Shown here: positions 1-13,566 of the stretch, piece after piece
How the letters are laid out: every line of letters begins with the position of its first letter
Position numbering within the stretch: the first letter of the stretch is position 1
NCBI GenBank assembly: GCA_903813345.2
Contig: CAIIXF020000011.1
Coordinates: forward strand, 35,128,166 to 35,192,165
Source: Owenia fusiformis
Lineage: Eukaryota; Annelida; Polychaeta; Sabellida; Oweniidae
DNA length: 64,000 bases
Direction of reading: 5' to 3'
Notes under the pieces: model-generated
What the model saw: only the letters and a program-made list of their open reading frames with translations
Told to the model about the DNA's origin: nothing
Databases searched by the model: none
Made by a program: the position numbers and the translations under genes

Positions 1-427
1 CCGATAAACCCAGACAATTGTGGATTCAACTACACGAAAATAATGCTAAATTACCAAGGAATCTATTGAAGTAGGTATCTGAAGTGTAAGATCAGTAAAA
101 AACTCTCCCATGTTGTAATCGCACAGGCAAAAGATTGAGATGTTCACAGGACCATAGTCCGGGAACGGGATAAGCTGGTGCTAGCGGCGGCCATTTTATC
201 GTCTGATAATGACGTCATTTTAGTGGAATGCTGGGAATATTATTCACCGGCAATGCATTGCGCGGTGTACAGTTAAAAATTTTCACCGCTCGTTGACCAA
301 TCAAAATCGAGTATTTCAACTGAGGTACTAACAATATATATTGTTTACGACAGTGTACGAAAAGTCCAGTCGGAATGTTTATTAATTTTTAATTTTTATA
401 CCAATTCGTGAAATCATGTTATGACAG
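1..427. other. Upstream flank of oxidase copy 1, no gene seen
   Basis: Nothing recognisable as coding. By analogy with the downstream copy, the FAD-binding-loop exon should lie about 230 bases before the exon at 428, but no sequence like it is present. It is either lost or further upstream, outside the window. Confidence 0.5.
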
Positions 428-3400
428 GAGAAAACTAAATTGACAGTATTATCATCGGAACGAATTCAAGATGTTGTAAAGTGGGCAGCTGGCGAGGGAG
501 TGACATTAGGTCCCATTCCAGTTGGACCAGACTACACGATACCTGGCATGACAGCTACAGGTTGTCACGTGAGTAACATGCATCATAATATTCTACATAT
601 AAAGGGTATTTCGAAAATGACCGTTCCTCCCATCAACCTCTTGAGGTAGCATACTACATATGTTATATATCAAATGAAAGATTGTTCTATTGCGGACGTG
701 GAAGAACTTAAAGTGGACGTCTTATAAGTACTGAGTATTGATTAACAAATGTTCTCATGAAAATAGTTCGCTGATTTCATGAATATTGTACCACCAATCG
801 TCTGTACAATTCCGTCCACTCATTTGTTGGGGTTCTACACTAAATGCCTTTCACTTGAGTACTTACAATGAAGTCATTCTTCAGAGAAATCAGGAAGCAT
901 TCCTGTTTTCGGTCCCTATACTCGGCCACAAGGGTCAGTCTGAATACTACTAAATACCATGCTGACCAAGTATTAACCCTAGAGTTCCCAAGGAGTGTAC
1001 ACAGTGCCCCTTATATAATTTTTTCTTTTCGATAACGTTTGAAAAGCATTTGTTATCCTCATCCTTTATCCTCCTTTTTGGAAAACCCGTTTTGAAACGA
1101 AAATGACGTCATTTGTATTATGGACGCTGGTTGACAGACATTATAATAAATTTGAACTTATGATATACCAAATGAAAGATGAGTAAATTCCCTATCCATT
1201 GGTATAAAATATGACATGTTTTCATCAAGAAAATTAATATTTATTTTTGAAATACGAGTGTCCCATTTTTTTGGACCACCCTGTATTGTGAACAACTACT
1301 CACAAACACACATCCTCCAACAAATATATGAAAAAAATATGTCAACCAGTACATGTATTTCAGTTATTTCCAAACGGAGGTATAATTATTATGGATCACC
1401 CTGTTGAAAATACTAAACCAACCATGGACGAAACCGGATATTAGACCTTAGAATAAATCTGATATTTCAAGCGTTAACTTTTACAATTTCTCTTCTATCA
1501 ACACATATATTTGATCATAATTATTGCTCGTATAACAACAATTATTTCATCAAGTAGAGTCCACAAGATAACTACTCAATCTCTGTACTTTCAGGGATCA
1601 AGCACACAATTTGGCCCATTTGCCAATATGGTTTATGGATATGAGTTGGTAGATGGCAATGGCAATGTCAGGAAGTTTAACGAAGATGACAACAAGGAGA
1701 TCATTGATGCATGCAGAGTTCACCTGGGCTTGTGTGGTATCATATATAAAACGATTCTGAAGGTAACTATTATAAAATTAACTAAATAAATGCTCAGGTG
1801 ATATCATACAAATTGACACTTTCCTCAAATACCACAGACATATCTAAAGGTGGCTCAAAATAATGACCCGGACATGAATTTGGTTTCCTTTTGGGGTAAA
1901 AACTGATGATGTGTGAGTTTTTCAATTTTGTGACAACTTTTACCTATCCATCAAAGCCCTCCAAGTTTTCCGATTTGATTTATATTAATTGGCGTCGACA
2001 CATCAACGTTATTATCCTAGGATAAGCTAAATATACTCTTCTTGTCAGATAATGACTCGTGATAGTTTTGGAAAGCTAGGTACTAAACTATGTCTGGGTG
2101 ATCTTTCAGATCCAGAAACAAGACCCTATCACCATATGACACATATGACATGGTCTGAGTCATCTGGTATTGAATCATAATTATATTTTCTTAATATCAC
2201 TAAACAGTAAAATATTTGGACAAAAATAAACATTGGCACAAGAAATATAAGATTTTACATGGATATATGGAACATATTTCAAAGAAATATTATTTTGTGC
2301 CACTTGTGATATATCATATATTCATTGTCTGGAATTTAAACACAATATAGTCCATCCCTAAGTTTAACCTCTATATATGATAAAGTTAAAAGCACTGACT
2401 TCGCTGATGAAAGTATTATCCTTGGATCAATTAAACAACAATCGACCAAATGTTAAGGTAATCCCTGATGTGAAACAAAAGTACACGTACGCCACAAACA
2501 TTCCTGTTCAAAAACTTCTTGACGACAACAATCGGCGGGATTTGGTAATGAACAACTGGGCCGTCTACCTCGTATTCATGATTGACTTTAAATCAGCAAC
2601 AGAAGAGGAAATGGAACAAATGCAAGCAGACCCATTAAGGAGAATACCAGAGAGTTATGATGTATTCAAGGCAGATATGGAAATATGGTAAGAAATGCAA
2701 ATATGGCGCACCTCCATTCTTCATACATCGTTAGGTTCCAGCAAGATAATATAAAATATCTCGCACACAAAGAGGAATAATCATTTTCCACATCTGAATC
2801 ATTTAATCGCCATTGTGAAACGTCATAATATAATCAAATGATCTCTACCCATTAGTGCACCTATAAGGAAATTATTGAATAGGGTAAAATAGACTTCCAG
2901 AATTATTTATACAAATGCAAATCTTTATCAAGTATATTTTCAACAAATCACAAAAACAAAATGGAAAATATAGTAAAAAGGTGTGATTCTTAGAGTGAGT
3001 AAGTTTTGCTTATTTCCACAAAATCTTATGCTTAATTTGACTTGTCAAAACAAAACTACGTTCTAATCTACTAAGCTTAATTTTTCGAAGAAGCGAAGTC
3101 GAACGAATGCAAAGGGTAATTGAAACATAATTTTGTCATTAAAATGCTTGCGAATATGAAGCTTATGTTTATTTCCACTTTGGTTCAGCCTTCGTAGTAG
3201 TTTGCGACAACAAATTTTAGATTCTGCGCCGGAATAACTTCGTACCACAAGAGGAGGGAAAGCCCCAGAGCTTCAGCGATGACTGACATAATTCGTCTCT
3301 TGCGTACCACCTTCGTTTGCGCAAATTCTCACCAGTTAATTTTCGAACATAGCGCGTCGTCGTGATGTTTTAATCGATGTAAACATATGCCTTACATATT

Positions 3401-6240
3401 TTTTTATCTTGATGTGAAAAACCAGGATATGATATTGGTTAATACGCCAAGAATCAACGTAATATTATTCGAAGCGTTATTAGAAAATTTTGAATCCGCC
3501 ATTTTTGTTTATCGATTTGGACCAATCAGAGGTGTATGTCATCTCAATACAGGTTTACATTATAAGCGTATGTCATCTTTGAACGTTATTCCTCCTCTGT
3601 CGTACCACGGTACTACATCAAAATATCATGATCACGTTACTTCAAAAAATCCGCGACAATAACATTTCAGAGGTTGACAGTTTCGTCTAAATAATTCGTA
3701 TTTTGTGGGTAAATATCGTATTTTGTGGGTAAATATCACTAAATTGTAGTTTAACTTACAAAACAGTTATGCACATGGTACTAGCTAATTAGAGATTCTG
3801 ACTGTCGTTTATCTTTAGATAATGTTTGTCAATGTTCGATATGTCGCTCTCTCCTCCACGTCTTACTAAGGACGTCTATTTGCTTGTCATAGGGTATGGA
3901 GTGAAGTTGATCAAAATACGCCATTGAGTGAACAATACAAAGACACTCTCACACTAGCTGATGGCTCTACGTATGAGGCTGTATCAGTTATAAAACCGTA
4001 CTCTGAAACAAAAAATGGCGAATCCACTTCTCGACACCGGTGCACGCAACTGAGAACTGCTGTGTCATTTGCTGCACCAGAATCTGATGATTTCACCGAA
4101 AGTGGAAAAACACTCAGGGTAATCATTATTACGTACACTACAATATATGTACTATAATACATGTGCTATGATAATGTGCTATTGTGTATGTAGTACAATA
4201 TTGTATAATGCATGTAGTACCATAATCTATAACAGTTAAAGTAGTTTGAATAATGTGATTTGTACTATAAAAATGCACTAATTATGTACTATAATCATGT
4301 AATATGCACTATAATAATGTGATGTACACTAATAATGTACTTACTAATTTTGTATCATAATGATGTGATGTATTATAATGCATGACTATTTTACATGTAA
4401 TTAAAATTATTCCCGATATATTTTCGAGTCGCATGGACAAATATAATATGATTTTTATGATTATGTTTATTTGGTTGTTTTTATCAAACGAATATAAACA
4501 ATATTGTAGGATCATCTGACAATACTTGAGGGACTTTTCAAAAACGTTGGATTTTACCCTAAACTTGAACTTGGCTCATTCTCAGTTCTCCGATGGATGA
4601 AGCACTTTGATGACTGCCTGTTATGTCCGTCAACTGTAAGTTACTTTCTGAACATTTCCAAAACGAGACATAATATTATTTCATTGAGCGAATTTTAACT
4701 ATGAACATTCTAATCGAAATCATGCTTTTCGAAATATTAAAATATATAATTTATCTTTAAAAAATCCTTGCACGTCCAAGTTATGCTACTCGTTTATATG
4801 TGGATGGCCAAAAACACAATACGGAGTGATACAATTGTAGAGTGCATACCTTCAGGTTGCAGATGATAGCTCTTTGAAGAAGTTGGTAACATATAGTGAG
4901 ATGGTCACACTTTATGATAAATGTGAAGAACCAATTATAGGTGAAGTTAACTCGACAAAACAAAAATTATTGGAGACGAAGGTAATAGTGCCCTGAATAC
5001 ATTTCCACTGTTCTCGTTAAAGATATTGAAATAGAATTGAGGCAAACGGAGACTAAAAATTTACTATGATTAATTTGAGTCTTGTGACATTCTACAGTTC
5101 ATCATTTTGTAACCCTACTATCACACCAAACAAGTTCTCACTACGTTCTCGAAAACGGGCTTCAACTGTGTACGAACGGACTGGACGTACTAAGAACCGT
5201 CTGTGGTCTATTTACAAACTTCATCGAACGTACTCGAACGGGTAGGTCTTTTAGAACTTAGAACATGCTCAAAATGTTCTCGTGGTCGATACGTTCTACA
5301 ATTAGAACGAGTGACAACGTACTAACGACGAACGGAACCGTCGTACTTCAATCCTACTAGGGACGTTTTTACAACGAGTTGAACTGTCTGAGGACGTACT
5401 GAGAAAGAGGTAGAACTAATTGCAAACGGGTTTAAACTGATTAAGAACGTAATAAAGACTGCTTATGGACGAGTTATCAAAAATGTAGCTATCACACCAA
5501 ACAAGTTGCCAATACGTTCTTCAAAACTGGTTTTAAACTGTGTGCGAACGGAATGAACGTAGCTGCAACTTTCTAAGGACTATTTACGAATTTCATGAAC
5601 GTTCTCAGACAGGAAGGTGATTTTAGAATTTTGAAACGATGGCGACCATACCGTTTTGTAATCAGGTCATGATGACCTTCTAGACTAAGGGACGCGTTAT
5701 ACGACGTTGCACACCGACGTGGTCGACCTGAACGAACTGCGAATGATCGAGATGGACGTATTGAAGACTGTTTATAAACATATTTTAGACATATTTCCCG
5801 ACCACAGCCAGATTGAGCCCGTTTTACGACGTTTTCGTAGGACTGGCAAGAACGGGTAAGAACTAGTTTGGTGTGATAGGGAGGTGACTCTTCATTTATT
5901 TTTATATTCATGTTAAGAAAACGATAAGAAAAGTCATTCATTTCAAACTGTTCAGTTATTACATTTAACAAACTGTTCTGTTTCTTAGTTTGGAGTCGAT
6001 GTAATGAAGAACAACCCTCGAGTCCTGCCACATTGGGGAAAGTATTTCGAACATATCCCTGGAATGTCTGATCAGATTAGACGTCAATTTGGGGATGATC
6101 TTCGGACCTTCATCAACATGCGCAACAAATATAACCTGGATAACAAGAACCTGTTTGTCAACAATCACTTGAAGGATATTTTTAGAGATGCCCTAGCTGA
6201 GACTTGTCCCGGATATAATCCTTTTACAATAAATACATAA
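428..6240 (+). CDS. L-gulonolactone oxidase-like FAD oxidase, copy 1 (partial)
   Basis: Aldonolactone oxidase-type flavoenzyme; family members oxidise sugar lactones such as L-gulono-1,4-lactone, in animals to make ascorbate. Exons read: 428-568, 1595-1762, 2458-2687, 3893-4118, 4510-4635, 4856-4981 and 5989-6240, all with GT/AG borders and compatible phases (1269 bases, 423 codons with the stop). The first ends in IPGMTATG, matching the VGGVIGTGTHG region of GULO; the second contains RVHLGLCGII, a hallmark of the family; the last has LPHWGKYF and the C-terminal NLFVNNHLKDIF, like the HWAK and FLN-YL motifs of the ALO domain. Compared with copy 2 it lacks a 23-codon exon and the first 27 codons of the next, an in-frame loss of 50 residues. 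The N-terminal FAD-loop exons are not in the window. It could be active, altered, or a decaying duplicate. Substrate is unknown. Confidence 0.8.
4120..4390 (+). repeat. Degenerate GTACTATAAT-type tandem repeat in intron
   Basis: The intron after the exon ending at 4118 holds many loose copies of TGTACTATAAT/ATGTGATGTACTATAAT. A shorter version of the same motif follows the matching exon of copy 2 (about 19915-19985), so its seed predates the gene duplication. Confidence 0.55.
5118..5879. mobile_element. MITE with CTATCACACCAAAC ends, in the last intron of copy 1
   Basis: A 762-base element bounded by inverted ends: CTATCACACCAAACAAGTTC at the left and a right end whose reverse complement starts CTATCACACCAAACTAGTTC. 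The same end motif occurs again inside at 5489, suggesting a composite or nested insertion. A second copy lies in opposite orientation at 29292-29860. Open frames inside are short and unconvincing. Superfamily not assigned. Confidence 0.8.
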
Positions 6241-6680
6241 CAATTACAGAAATTGCAACAATATCTGTTTCGACTTCAATTTTACCTACGTAAGGTAGTT
6301 TTATCCCGTTAGAGGGTATGACTTAAGGAATGTGTACATGGGCCGACCAGAGAGAAACACTGGACCATTGAAACTAGCATATTAAAATTCTTAGTGTACC
6401 AACCTTGAGAAACGAACAATATGCAATACCTCGTGTTCATTTCTTTGTACTTGGCTCTTAAATAGATGCAAGGACAACTTGATAGCTTTACGTTCCGCAT
6501 TAAAATATTATTTTTAATCATGTACATTTTCATAGTTGTTTTGCATGTTTGTATATCTATGTACTTTTTAAAAGATTTTTTTTTAAATACAAATGTTTTA
6601 ATTGGTTGTGATACATACTTATCTTGTGCAGCTTGTGGCAACACCACCAACTTATCGAGATATAACTTTTCAATTATTTG
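6241..6680 (+). repeat. Duplicated 3' flank of oxidase gene (pair of 22726-23270)
   Basis: Sequence after the stop codon of copy 1 aligns with that after copy 2, including blocks around ATCTGTTTCGAC, TTGTATATCT-ATGTAC and AAATACAAATGTTT-AATTGG. The duplication therefore took in at least ~430 bases of 3' flank. An AATAAA overlaps the end of the reading frame (near 6229) and another occurs near 6792; either could serve as a poly(A) signal. Confidence 0.7.
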
Positions 6681-7464
6681 ATAATATACACGTTTTTATA
6701 TAATCGTGTATATGTTATTGCATGTATTTTTGTAAAGTTCTAAAGTGCTTGGTTAAGGTTCTAAGTGTCAACAAGGTAACCATTGTTCCGTCAATAAACG
6801 GGGATCATGTGCTTGTAAAGGGGTAATGCCATTGAGAAAAACCTCCTCTGCCTCATTTTTTCAAAAGTGTGAAAATTAAAAGACTCACAAATTCTCATTT
6901 GAATATTCTTAATAACAAGTTAAATCCATATATCCAATGATGGCACATGCAAAATTCTGGAAATTAACATGACATGAGGAATTACGTCAGATATGAAAAT
7001 AATTCTGTTTTGATGTAGAAATAGAAATTCTCTCAATTTTTTTTTCTCAATTCTCTCAATTTGACAGTAGTGTCTTACTGAAGTAAGACAGTCCCTCAGA
7101 ATGTTTTTGGAGTCCATGGCATGCATTTTTCTGAATTGATGTCAATAATTCTGTTTTTAGCTAGAGATAATAGATGGTAATAGATAATAGATAATATATA
7201 GATATTATATTTGAAATTAACCGTAATGTGTACAACGTATTTTTCATAACAATTTCATAACAATTGTTTCAAAAGTGGAAGAGGTACAGTAAAAAACAAG
7301 GGACCACACTGTAGGTCTTTCAAAACTCTCAAGGGAGGTTATTAAAATTTCGAAAAGGTAGGTCAAATGGAATGGAAAGTAGGTCAAAGTAACATAGGAG
7401 TGAGCTTTTTTCGCGTATTTCTGATTCTATTACAAGCATAACAGGTTGAGACAAGGACACACCA

Positions 7465-7585
7465 TTGGTCTGAATCCCAATGGCCCAAATCCACTCGTCC
7501 GAATCCCAATCGTCAGATACCCATTGGTCCAAATTCAAATCGTCCGAATCCAATTGGTACGAATCCCATTTGTTCGAAAATCAAC
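7465..7585 (+). repeat. Degenerate ~15-18 bp minisatellite (CCGAATCCCATTGGT)
   Basis: About seven imperfect copies of a unit like CGAATCCCATTGGTCC. Open frames across it are repetitive and are not believed to be genes. Confidence 0.7.
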
Positions 7586-8832
7586 ACTGTCGAAAATATT
7601 TTCCAAGGGACCAGAGCACGCGACCCATGACACATACTTTAAAAGTGTGTTTAAAAAATATCAAAGTAAATGAAAATGTGATCAACATAAACGCTTGAAA
7701 TGTACAGAAAATGAATGAACCCTGTAGTCCTTTTAAAAACTGTGTGCGTTTGTAGAGACAAGGTTGATTTAAAGTACGAGGGTACCGCAATAAAGATGAT
7801 GTGCTAAACTCTGATTTTAATACAAGCATGTCAAATGCTTGTGATCGTGTTATAGTTACTTCAGCTCTAAAAATGGTAGCCAAATGAGTTATAAGAAAAT
7901 GGATTCTGGTATCTCAAAATGAAATACCAGCACAAATAGTTTTTAGTAAGACACATTGTATGTCGCAAGTGTTCTGTTGGACTATTGTAGGGGTTTATTG
8001 ATAAATTGATTAATCTATCAATTCATTTATTTATCAAACAACAAATTGTAACTTCATTTCAAGATTGCAAACAATTATAGATAATTTACACCATTGGTCT
8101 CCCACTTAAGCTTCATTTTGGAGAAACCAGATTTCTCACCACATTAGCCTACCAAATGAAGCCATCTTTGAAATACTAATGACATCCAATTGAACTGAAA
8201 CCTACACTTCATAATACCCCACTATTCTCGCCACTTTTATTTTTATAACTCAAGTTCCATTCAGTGAGTTGTTTCAATAGACATTCAAAAGAATGAAACA
8301 TATGATTTATGTGTCTGCTCTTTGACAGAGTTATATGAAAACCAAAATTTACTTGTAACTACCCTTTTATATTCACATTTTTCAATAGTACGTTTTGCAA
8401 GTTTGCTTGTGCTTCTGTTACTTGTTCAGCTTGAGCCACGACACAGATGTATGACAATTTTTGAAATGAAAATCAAGGTGATTTGGTGCAAAGAAATTCA
8501 TTAAGTATTGATAGTTATGTTGTTTCTAATATTGTATAAATTGCAAATTTATCATTTTAGGCTTTATTTGGTAGCCCATTTTTTATTTTCATTTTCTTTA
8601 AAAAATATCATATACAGTATCAGGACATAAATAATTGTATTGTTGTGCCTAAAAAAATATAAAATGAGGTAAATGTAAGACTGGTAAAGAAATATTTGCT
8701 CTAATTTATATATGGAAAATGCAAGGGACTCTGGTTAATCTATTTAAGAGGCTCCAAATGTCATTGTAACTCTTTGCATCATTTGAAACTTTTTCTTCAC
8801 ATTGTTTTTTCCTTCGCTAGGTTGGTTAATTA

Positions 8833-9070
8833 TACAGGGTATCAACTAAATATGTTGCCCCTTTAGCTTTGCTTTACATACTGATTATGCTACATAGCTT
8901 TTTTGTCTGTGTGATGTCTGAATTGTTCTTTTGCATATTGAAATTCGGCTTCATTGAGCAGCCCCACTAGATGTTTCAGATGACTAACTTAATGAGATCA
9001 ACTTTCATGCATAAAAGTTCCTACTTTTGAGATTAAGGAGAAAACATATATCTATTTGACACCCTGTATA
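8833..9070. mobile_element. Short MITE with ATACAGGGTRTCAA ends
   Basis: Begins ATACAGGGTATCAACTAAATAT and ends in the inverse of ATACAGGGTGTCAAATAGATAT, enclosing ~240 bases without coding potential. ACAGGGT-type ends are common among small invertebrate DNA transposons; I do not assign a family. Confidence 0.6.
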
Positions 9071-9429
9071 TGTGTAATATAATATCTCAAGGCAAAGAAA
9101 ATGAGTGTAGTAGGATCCCATATATCATCAGCATTTGAGACAATCCCACAGCTAGACCCGTGTAAAAAATTAGGAGGTCCTATCAAATTATGGTCCTATT
9201 CTCCATTGATTTATTTTGTGACCTCTTTCCCATATTATCTTATACACAATTAGGGCCAGTAAGGGCCGTTAAGAAGGGGGACCATAATCCCCGGTGGACC
9301 ATAATTTCTTTCACACTGGTCAACCTCAACATCGATGAAGGACCAAAACTTCCATCCCAAATATCAAATTTCCCGCCACAATAAATGAAATCTAAAGGAA
9401 TCTTGAGTAAATATTTGGGACTACTACTG

Positions 9430-10165
9430 GGTGTCCAAAAACGTTGGGACCCCCTCAAGCAGACATAGTACATAGATGTTATGATAAGAGGAGTTGGATG
9501 CTCAAACTTTAACATAAGACAGAATAGTAAGTTTGCTTGAGACTGTCTGAGTTTCATTGAAATTGGTTCATTGGTATTGGCACAGAGTCAATACAAATTT
9601 TTAATGATTGAATTAGGTGGAGCAGCGTTTTTTATAGAAATTGTGCTAAGCTGCAGTTTTGGAAATTTCTAACACTTAGTAGTGTCATCTGTCAACAGAC
9701 TGTAGTTTAATCATGTTTAATTAGTTTTACTGCTAATATGAATTTTCATTCAAAATATTCAACCCCAGTTGCAATGCACTTCCTATATCTGTCCACTCGA
9801 TCCAAAAACACATGTTTAAGGCCTTCGTATGAGAGGTTTGAAACGATGTCGCTACATTTCCAGAACCACAACTCAGCAGGTATTTTATATATAACGCTGC
9901 TCCACCTAACTTTGTCATTGAAAATATGAATTGACTCTGTGTTACTACCAATAAACCAATTTATATGAAACTCGTACAGTTTCAAGCAAACTAACTATCC
10001 TGTCTCATGTTAAAGTTTGAGCTTCCAACTCCTCTTATTATAAAATTGAGAGCCAACGGTAAGAAACTTTTTGATCGGCCCTTGTATAACACATATTACA
10101 AGTATGGAGACATTTGTATAAATCTGTCTAGGAGGTTACATACTTTTGGGAGACCCTGTATATAG
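9430..10165. mobile_element. Foldback/MITE element, long arms (9475-9635 and 9885-10060)
   Basis: The left arm (GAGGAGTTGGATGCTCAAACTTTAACAT through GGTGGAGCAGCGTT) reappears inverted in the right arm (AACGCTGCTCCACCTAA through CAACTCCTCTTAT). The outer ends resemble GGTGTCCAAAAACG and its inverse CTTTTGGGAGACCC. Arms are diverged, so the insertion is old. No convincing coding sequence. Confidence 0.65.
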
Positions 10166-11485
10166 TTGAAATTTACCTGTTTTCAACTTGTTTAATCCAA
10201 AACGTTAGCGCAGCCGCAGACCTTCAGCTAGACTGTGTTCATACGGAAGCTCTTTGGAAGTAATAAGGATAACATGATTTAATTTTCCGAGTTTAGCATC
10301 GGGATGTCATATGCGCTGTGAGTGGAGAGTTCTTGGTCTTCACAGAAGTTTTCTGTAGCTTATTAAGGATCACATGAAGACGAATCTGTAAAATTAATAT
10401 GATTAAGGTACAGTTTAACTTCAAAATATATTTTCACAAAATAACGAATTTGGTATAATTATCATATATATAGAACCATATAATTATATAATATCCTTTT
10501 ATATTCAGTATAGGCAGCATAACATTCAGGAATAAATGTTACGAAAACAAACTCCATAATCTCGGTTTGTGTTCAACTAAGTCGTTATTATAAGAAAAAG
10601 GTTCATATTTACATGGAGATAGGTTCATCTATAAATCGAGGTACATCTATAAATTATTAGGTGTTCTCCCCTTGGCGTTATCCACCCTACACATAGAGCG
10701 CGAGCAAATTACTACGCTGGCTGCATTTGAAGAGACTATCTGGCTATTTCTCAACTTCTTTCTCATGGTTTACTTTTTGGAAGCACCTACTGACTTATTT
10801 AAGATATTAATATATCTTATATGGGTGGCAAACCTTTTAGTATACACTTAATTGAAGAAATATGACAAAAATATAGGAAACATGGGAAAGTATGCCTACA
10901 GTACATAATGAATAAAATACGATGTAAAGTTGGTAAATCAGAAAGTTTCCTCGATGTTTCCACTAAAGAATCTCAATATCCTCATATTATCACGTTAACT
11001 GAAGTATTATGAGAGTACTATATACATTCCTAACATATTTTGCATCATTGATGTTATTTTGAAGAAGTTTACCATTATTTTTCCTGAGGAAACTTCATTT
11101 GAAATCCCGAGATCAAATCTTTGGATGAGAGTACTACGCGTGTCAATATCAACCTCTTGGGATTACCGCACTACAACTTGAAAGATGCGATAGACTGCTC
11201 AAATATCGACCCCAGATCCAGTGCTCATGTGTATCAAAAGCACATAGACTGTGGAATAACTCACTATAATATCAAATTGTTATAAAATTTCGAACTTTTA
11301 TACAAGGGTAGACCTGGGAGGGTAGCATTTGATCTTGAGCAGTGTTTGATATGTCGTGCAATTTAACCAATAAGTATTTGGTTGCAATGTAGGTCTATCC
11401 AAAGAAAGTTACTTAAGTGCATAAAAGATATATACAAGGCATTAACATGACAAAATGTCACCACCTAGTTGCTCACAATATTATG

Positions 11486-13425
11486 AGTTCAAACTTAAGT
11501 CAGATTTGAATTTCTGAGAACTTGTAAAGTCAAATTTGAACTTCTGAGAAGATGTAGATGATTTTGAAAAAAAAATTTGGTCAATTTGAAGAAAGTTGAA
11601 AACAGACCTTTTTGACCTTTTTTGACCTTGAGAAGGTCATTAAAGGTCAAATGTCAAATCTAAAGTCAGATTTGAATTTCTGAGAACATGTAGATGATTT
11701 TGAAAAAAGAAATTAGTCAATTTGAAGCAAGTTGAAAAAAGACCTTTTTGACCTTTTTTGACCTTGAGAAGGTCATTAAAGGTCAAATGTCAAATCTAAA
11801 GTCATATTTGAATTTCTGAGAACATGTAGATGATTTTGAAAAAAAATTTAGTCAATTTGAAGCAAGATGAAAAAATACCTTTTTGACCTTTTTTGACATT
11901 GAGAAGGTCATGGAAGGTCAAATGTCAAATCTAAAGTCAGATTTGAATTTCTGAGAACATGTAGATGATTTTGAAAAAAAAATTTAGTCAATTTGAAGCA
12001 AGTTGAAAAAAGACCTTTTTGACCTTTTTTGACTTTGAGAAGGTCATTGAAGGTCAAATGTCAAATCTTAAGTCAAATCTTAAGTCAAATCTAAAGTCAG
12101 ATTTGCATTTCTGAGAACACGTAGATGATTTTGAAAATTTTTTTTAGTCAATTTGAAGCAAGTTGAAAACATACCTTTTTGACCTTTTTTGACCTTGAGA
12201 AGGTCATTGAAGGTCAAATGTCAAATCAAAAGTCAGATTTGAATTTCTGAGAACATGTAGATGATTTTGAAAAAAAAAATTAGTCAATTTGAAGCAAGTT
12301 GAAAAAAGACCTTTTTGACCTTTTTTGACCTTGAGAAGGTCATTGAAGGTCAAATGTCAAATCTAAAGTCATATTTGAATTTCTGAGAACATGTAGATGA
12401 TTTTGAAAAAAAATTTAGTCAATTTGAAGCAAGATGAAAAAATACCTTTTTGACCTTTTTTGACATTGAGAAGGTCATCGAAGGTCAAATGTCAAATCTA
12501 AAGTCAGATTTGAATTTCTGAGAACATGTAGATGATTTTGAAAAAAAAATTTAGTCAATTTGAAGCAAGTTGAAAAAGACCTTTTTGACCTTTTTTGACT
12601 TTGAGAAGGTCATTGAAGGTCAAATGTCAAATCTTAAGTCAAATCTAAAGTCAGATTTGAATTTCTGAGAACACGTAGATGATTTTGAAAAAAATTTTTA
12701 GTCAATTTGAAGCAAGTTGAAAACAGACCTTTTTGACCTTTTTTGACCTTGAGAAGGTCATTGAAGGTCAAATGTCAAATCTAAAGTCAGATTTGAATTT
12801 CTTAGAACATGTAGATGATTTTGAAAAAAAAAATTAGTCAATTTGAAGCAAGTTGAAAACAGACCTTTTTGACCTTTTTTGACTTTGAGAAGGTCATTGA
12901 AGGTCAAATGTCAAATCTTAAGTCAAATCTAAAGTCAGATTTGAATTTCTGAGAACACGTAGATGATTTTGAAAAAATGTTTTAGTCAATTTGAAGAAAG
13001 TTGAAAACAGACCTTTTTGACCTTTTTTGACCTTGAGAAGGTCATTGAAGGTCAAATGTGAAATCTTAAGTCAAATCTTAAGTCAGATTTGAATTTCTGA
13101 GAACACGTAGATGATTTTGAAAAAAAAATTTAGTCAATTTGAAGCAAGTTGAAAACAGACCTTTTTGACCTTTTTTGACCTTGAGAAGGTCATTGAAGGT
13201 CAAATGTCAAATCTAAAGTCAGATTTGAAGGTCAAATGTCAAATCTAAAGTCAGATTTGAATTTCTGAGAACATGTAGATGATTTTGAAAAAAAATTTAG
13301 TCAATGTGAAGCAAGTTGAAAAAAGACCTTTTTGACCTTGAGAAGGTCATTGAAGGTCAAATGTCAAATCTAAAGTCAGATTTGAACTTCTGAGAACATG
13401 TAGATGATTTAGAAAAAAATTGAAG
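11486..13425 (+). repeat. ~137-bp satellite array, about 14 units, rich in AGGTCA/TGACCT
   Basis: Units of about 136-150 bases, each with GATTTGAATTTCTGAGAACA, GTAGATGATTTTGAAAA, AGTCAATTTGAAGCAAGTTG, then TGACCTTTTTTGACCT, TGACCTTGAGAAGGTCA and AGGTCATTGAAGGTCA. The GTAGATGATTT anchor occurs at about 14 places between 11551 and 13400. The TGACC/GGTCA block is an imperfect palindrome able to form a hairpin in each unit. Some units carry extra AAATCTTAAGTC spacers. Confidence 0.9.
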
Positions 13426-13463
13426 TCAGTCTAAACAGTATTTGTTAAGTTATAGGAAATTGT

Positions 13464-13566
13464 TACAGACGCCGGACGCCAACCGCCGGACGCCAACCGC
13501 CGGACGCCAACCACCAACCGCCGGACACCAACCACCAACCGCCGGACGCCAACCACCAACCGCCGT
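13464..13566 (+). repeat. GC-rich minisatellite (CCGCCGGACGCCAACCACCAA)
   Basis: Units of 14 and 21 bases based on CGCCGGACGCCAAC, markedly more GC-rich than the surroundings. It directly follows the satellite inside the same element. Proline- or valine-rich frames across it are artefacts. Confidence 0.85.

Noticed and set aside
5573-6031. A 152-codon minus-strand ORF
   Set aside because: Lies across a MITE and overlaps the opposite strand of a solid oxidase exon; no domain.
11486-13425. CRISPR-like appearance of regularly spaced repeats
   Set aside because: Eukaryotic DNA; the whole ~137-bp unit is repeated with no unique spacers, so it is a satellite.
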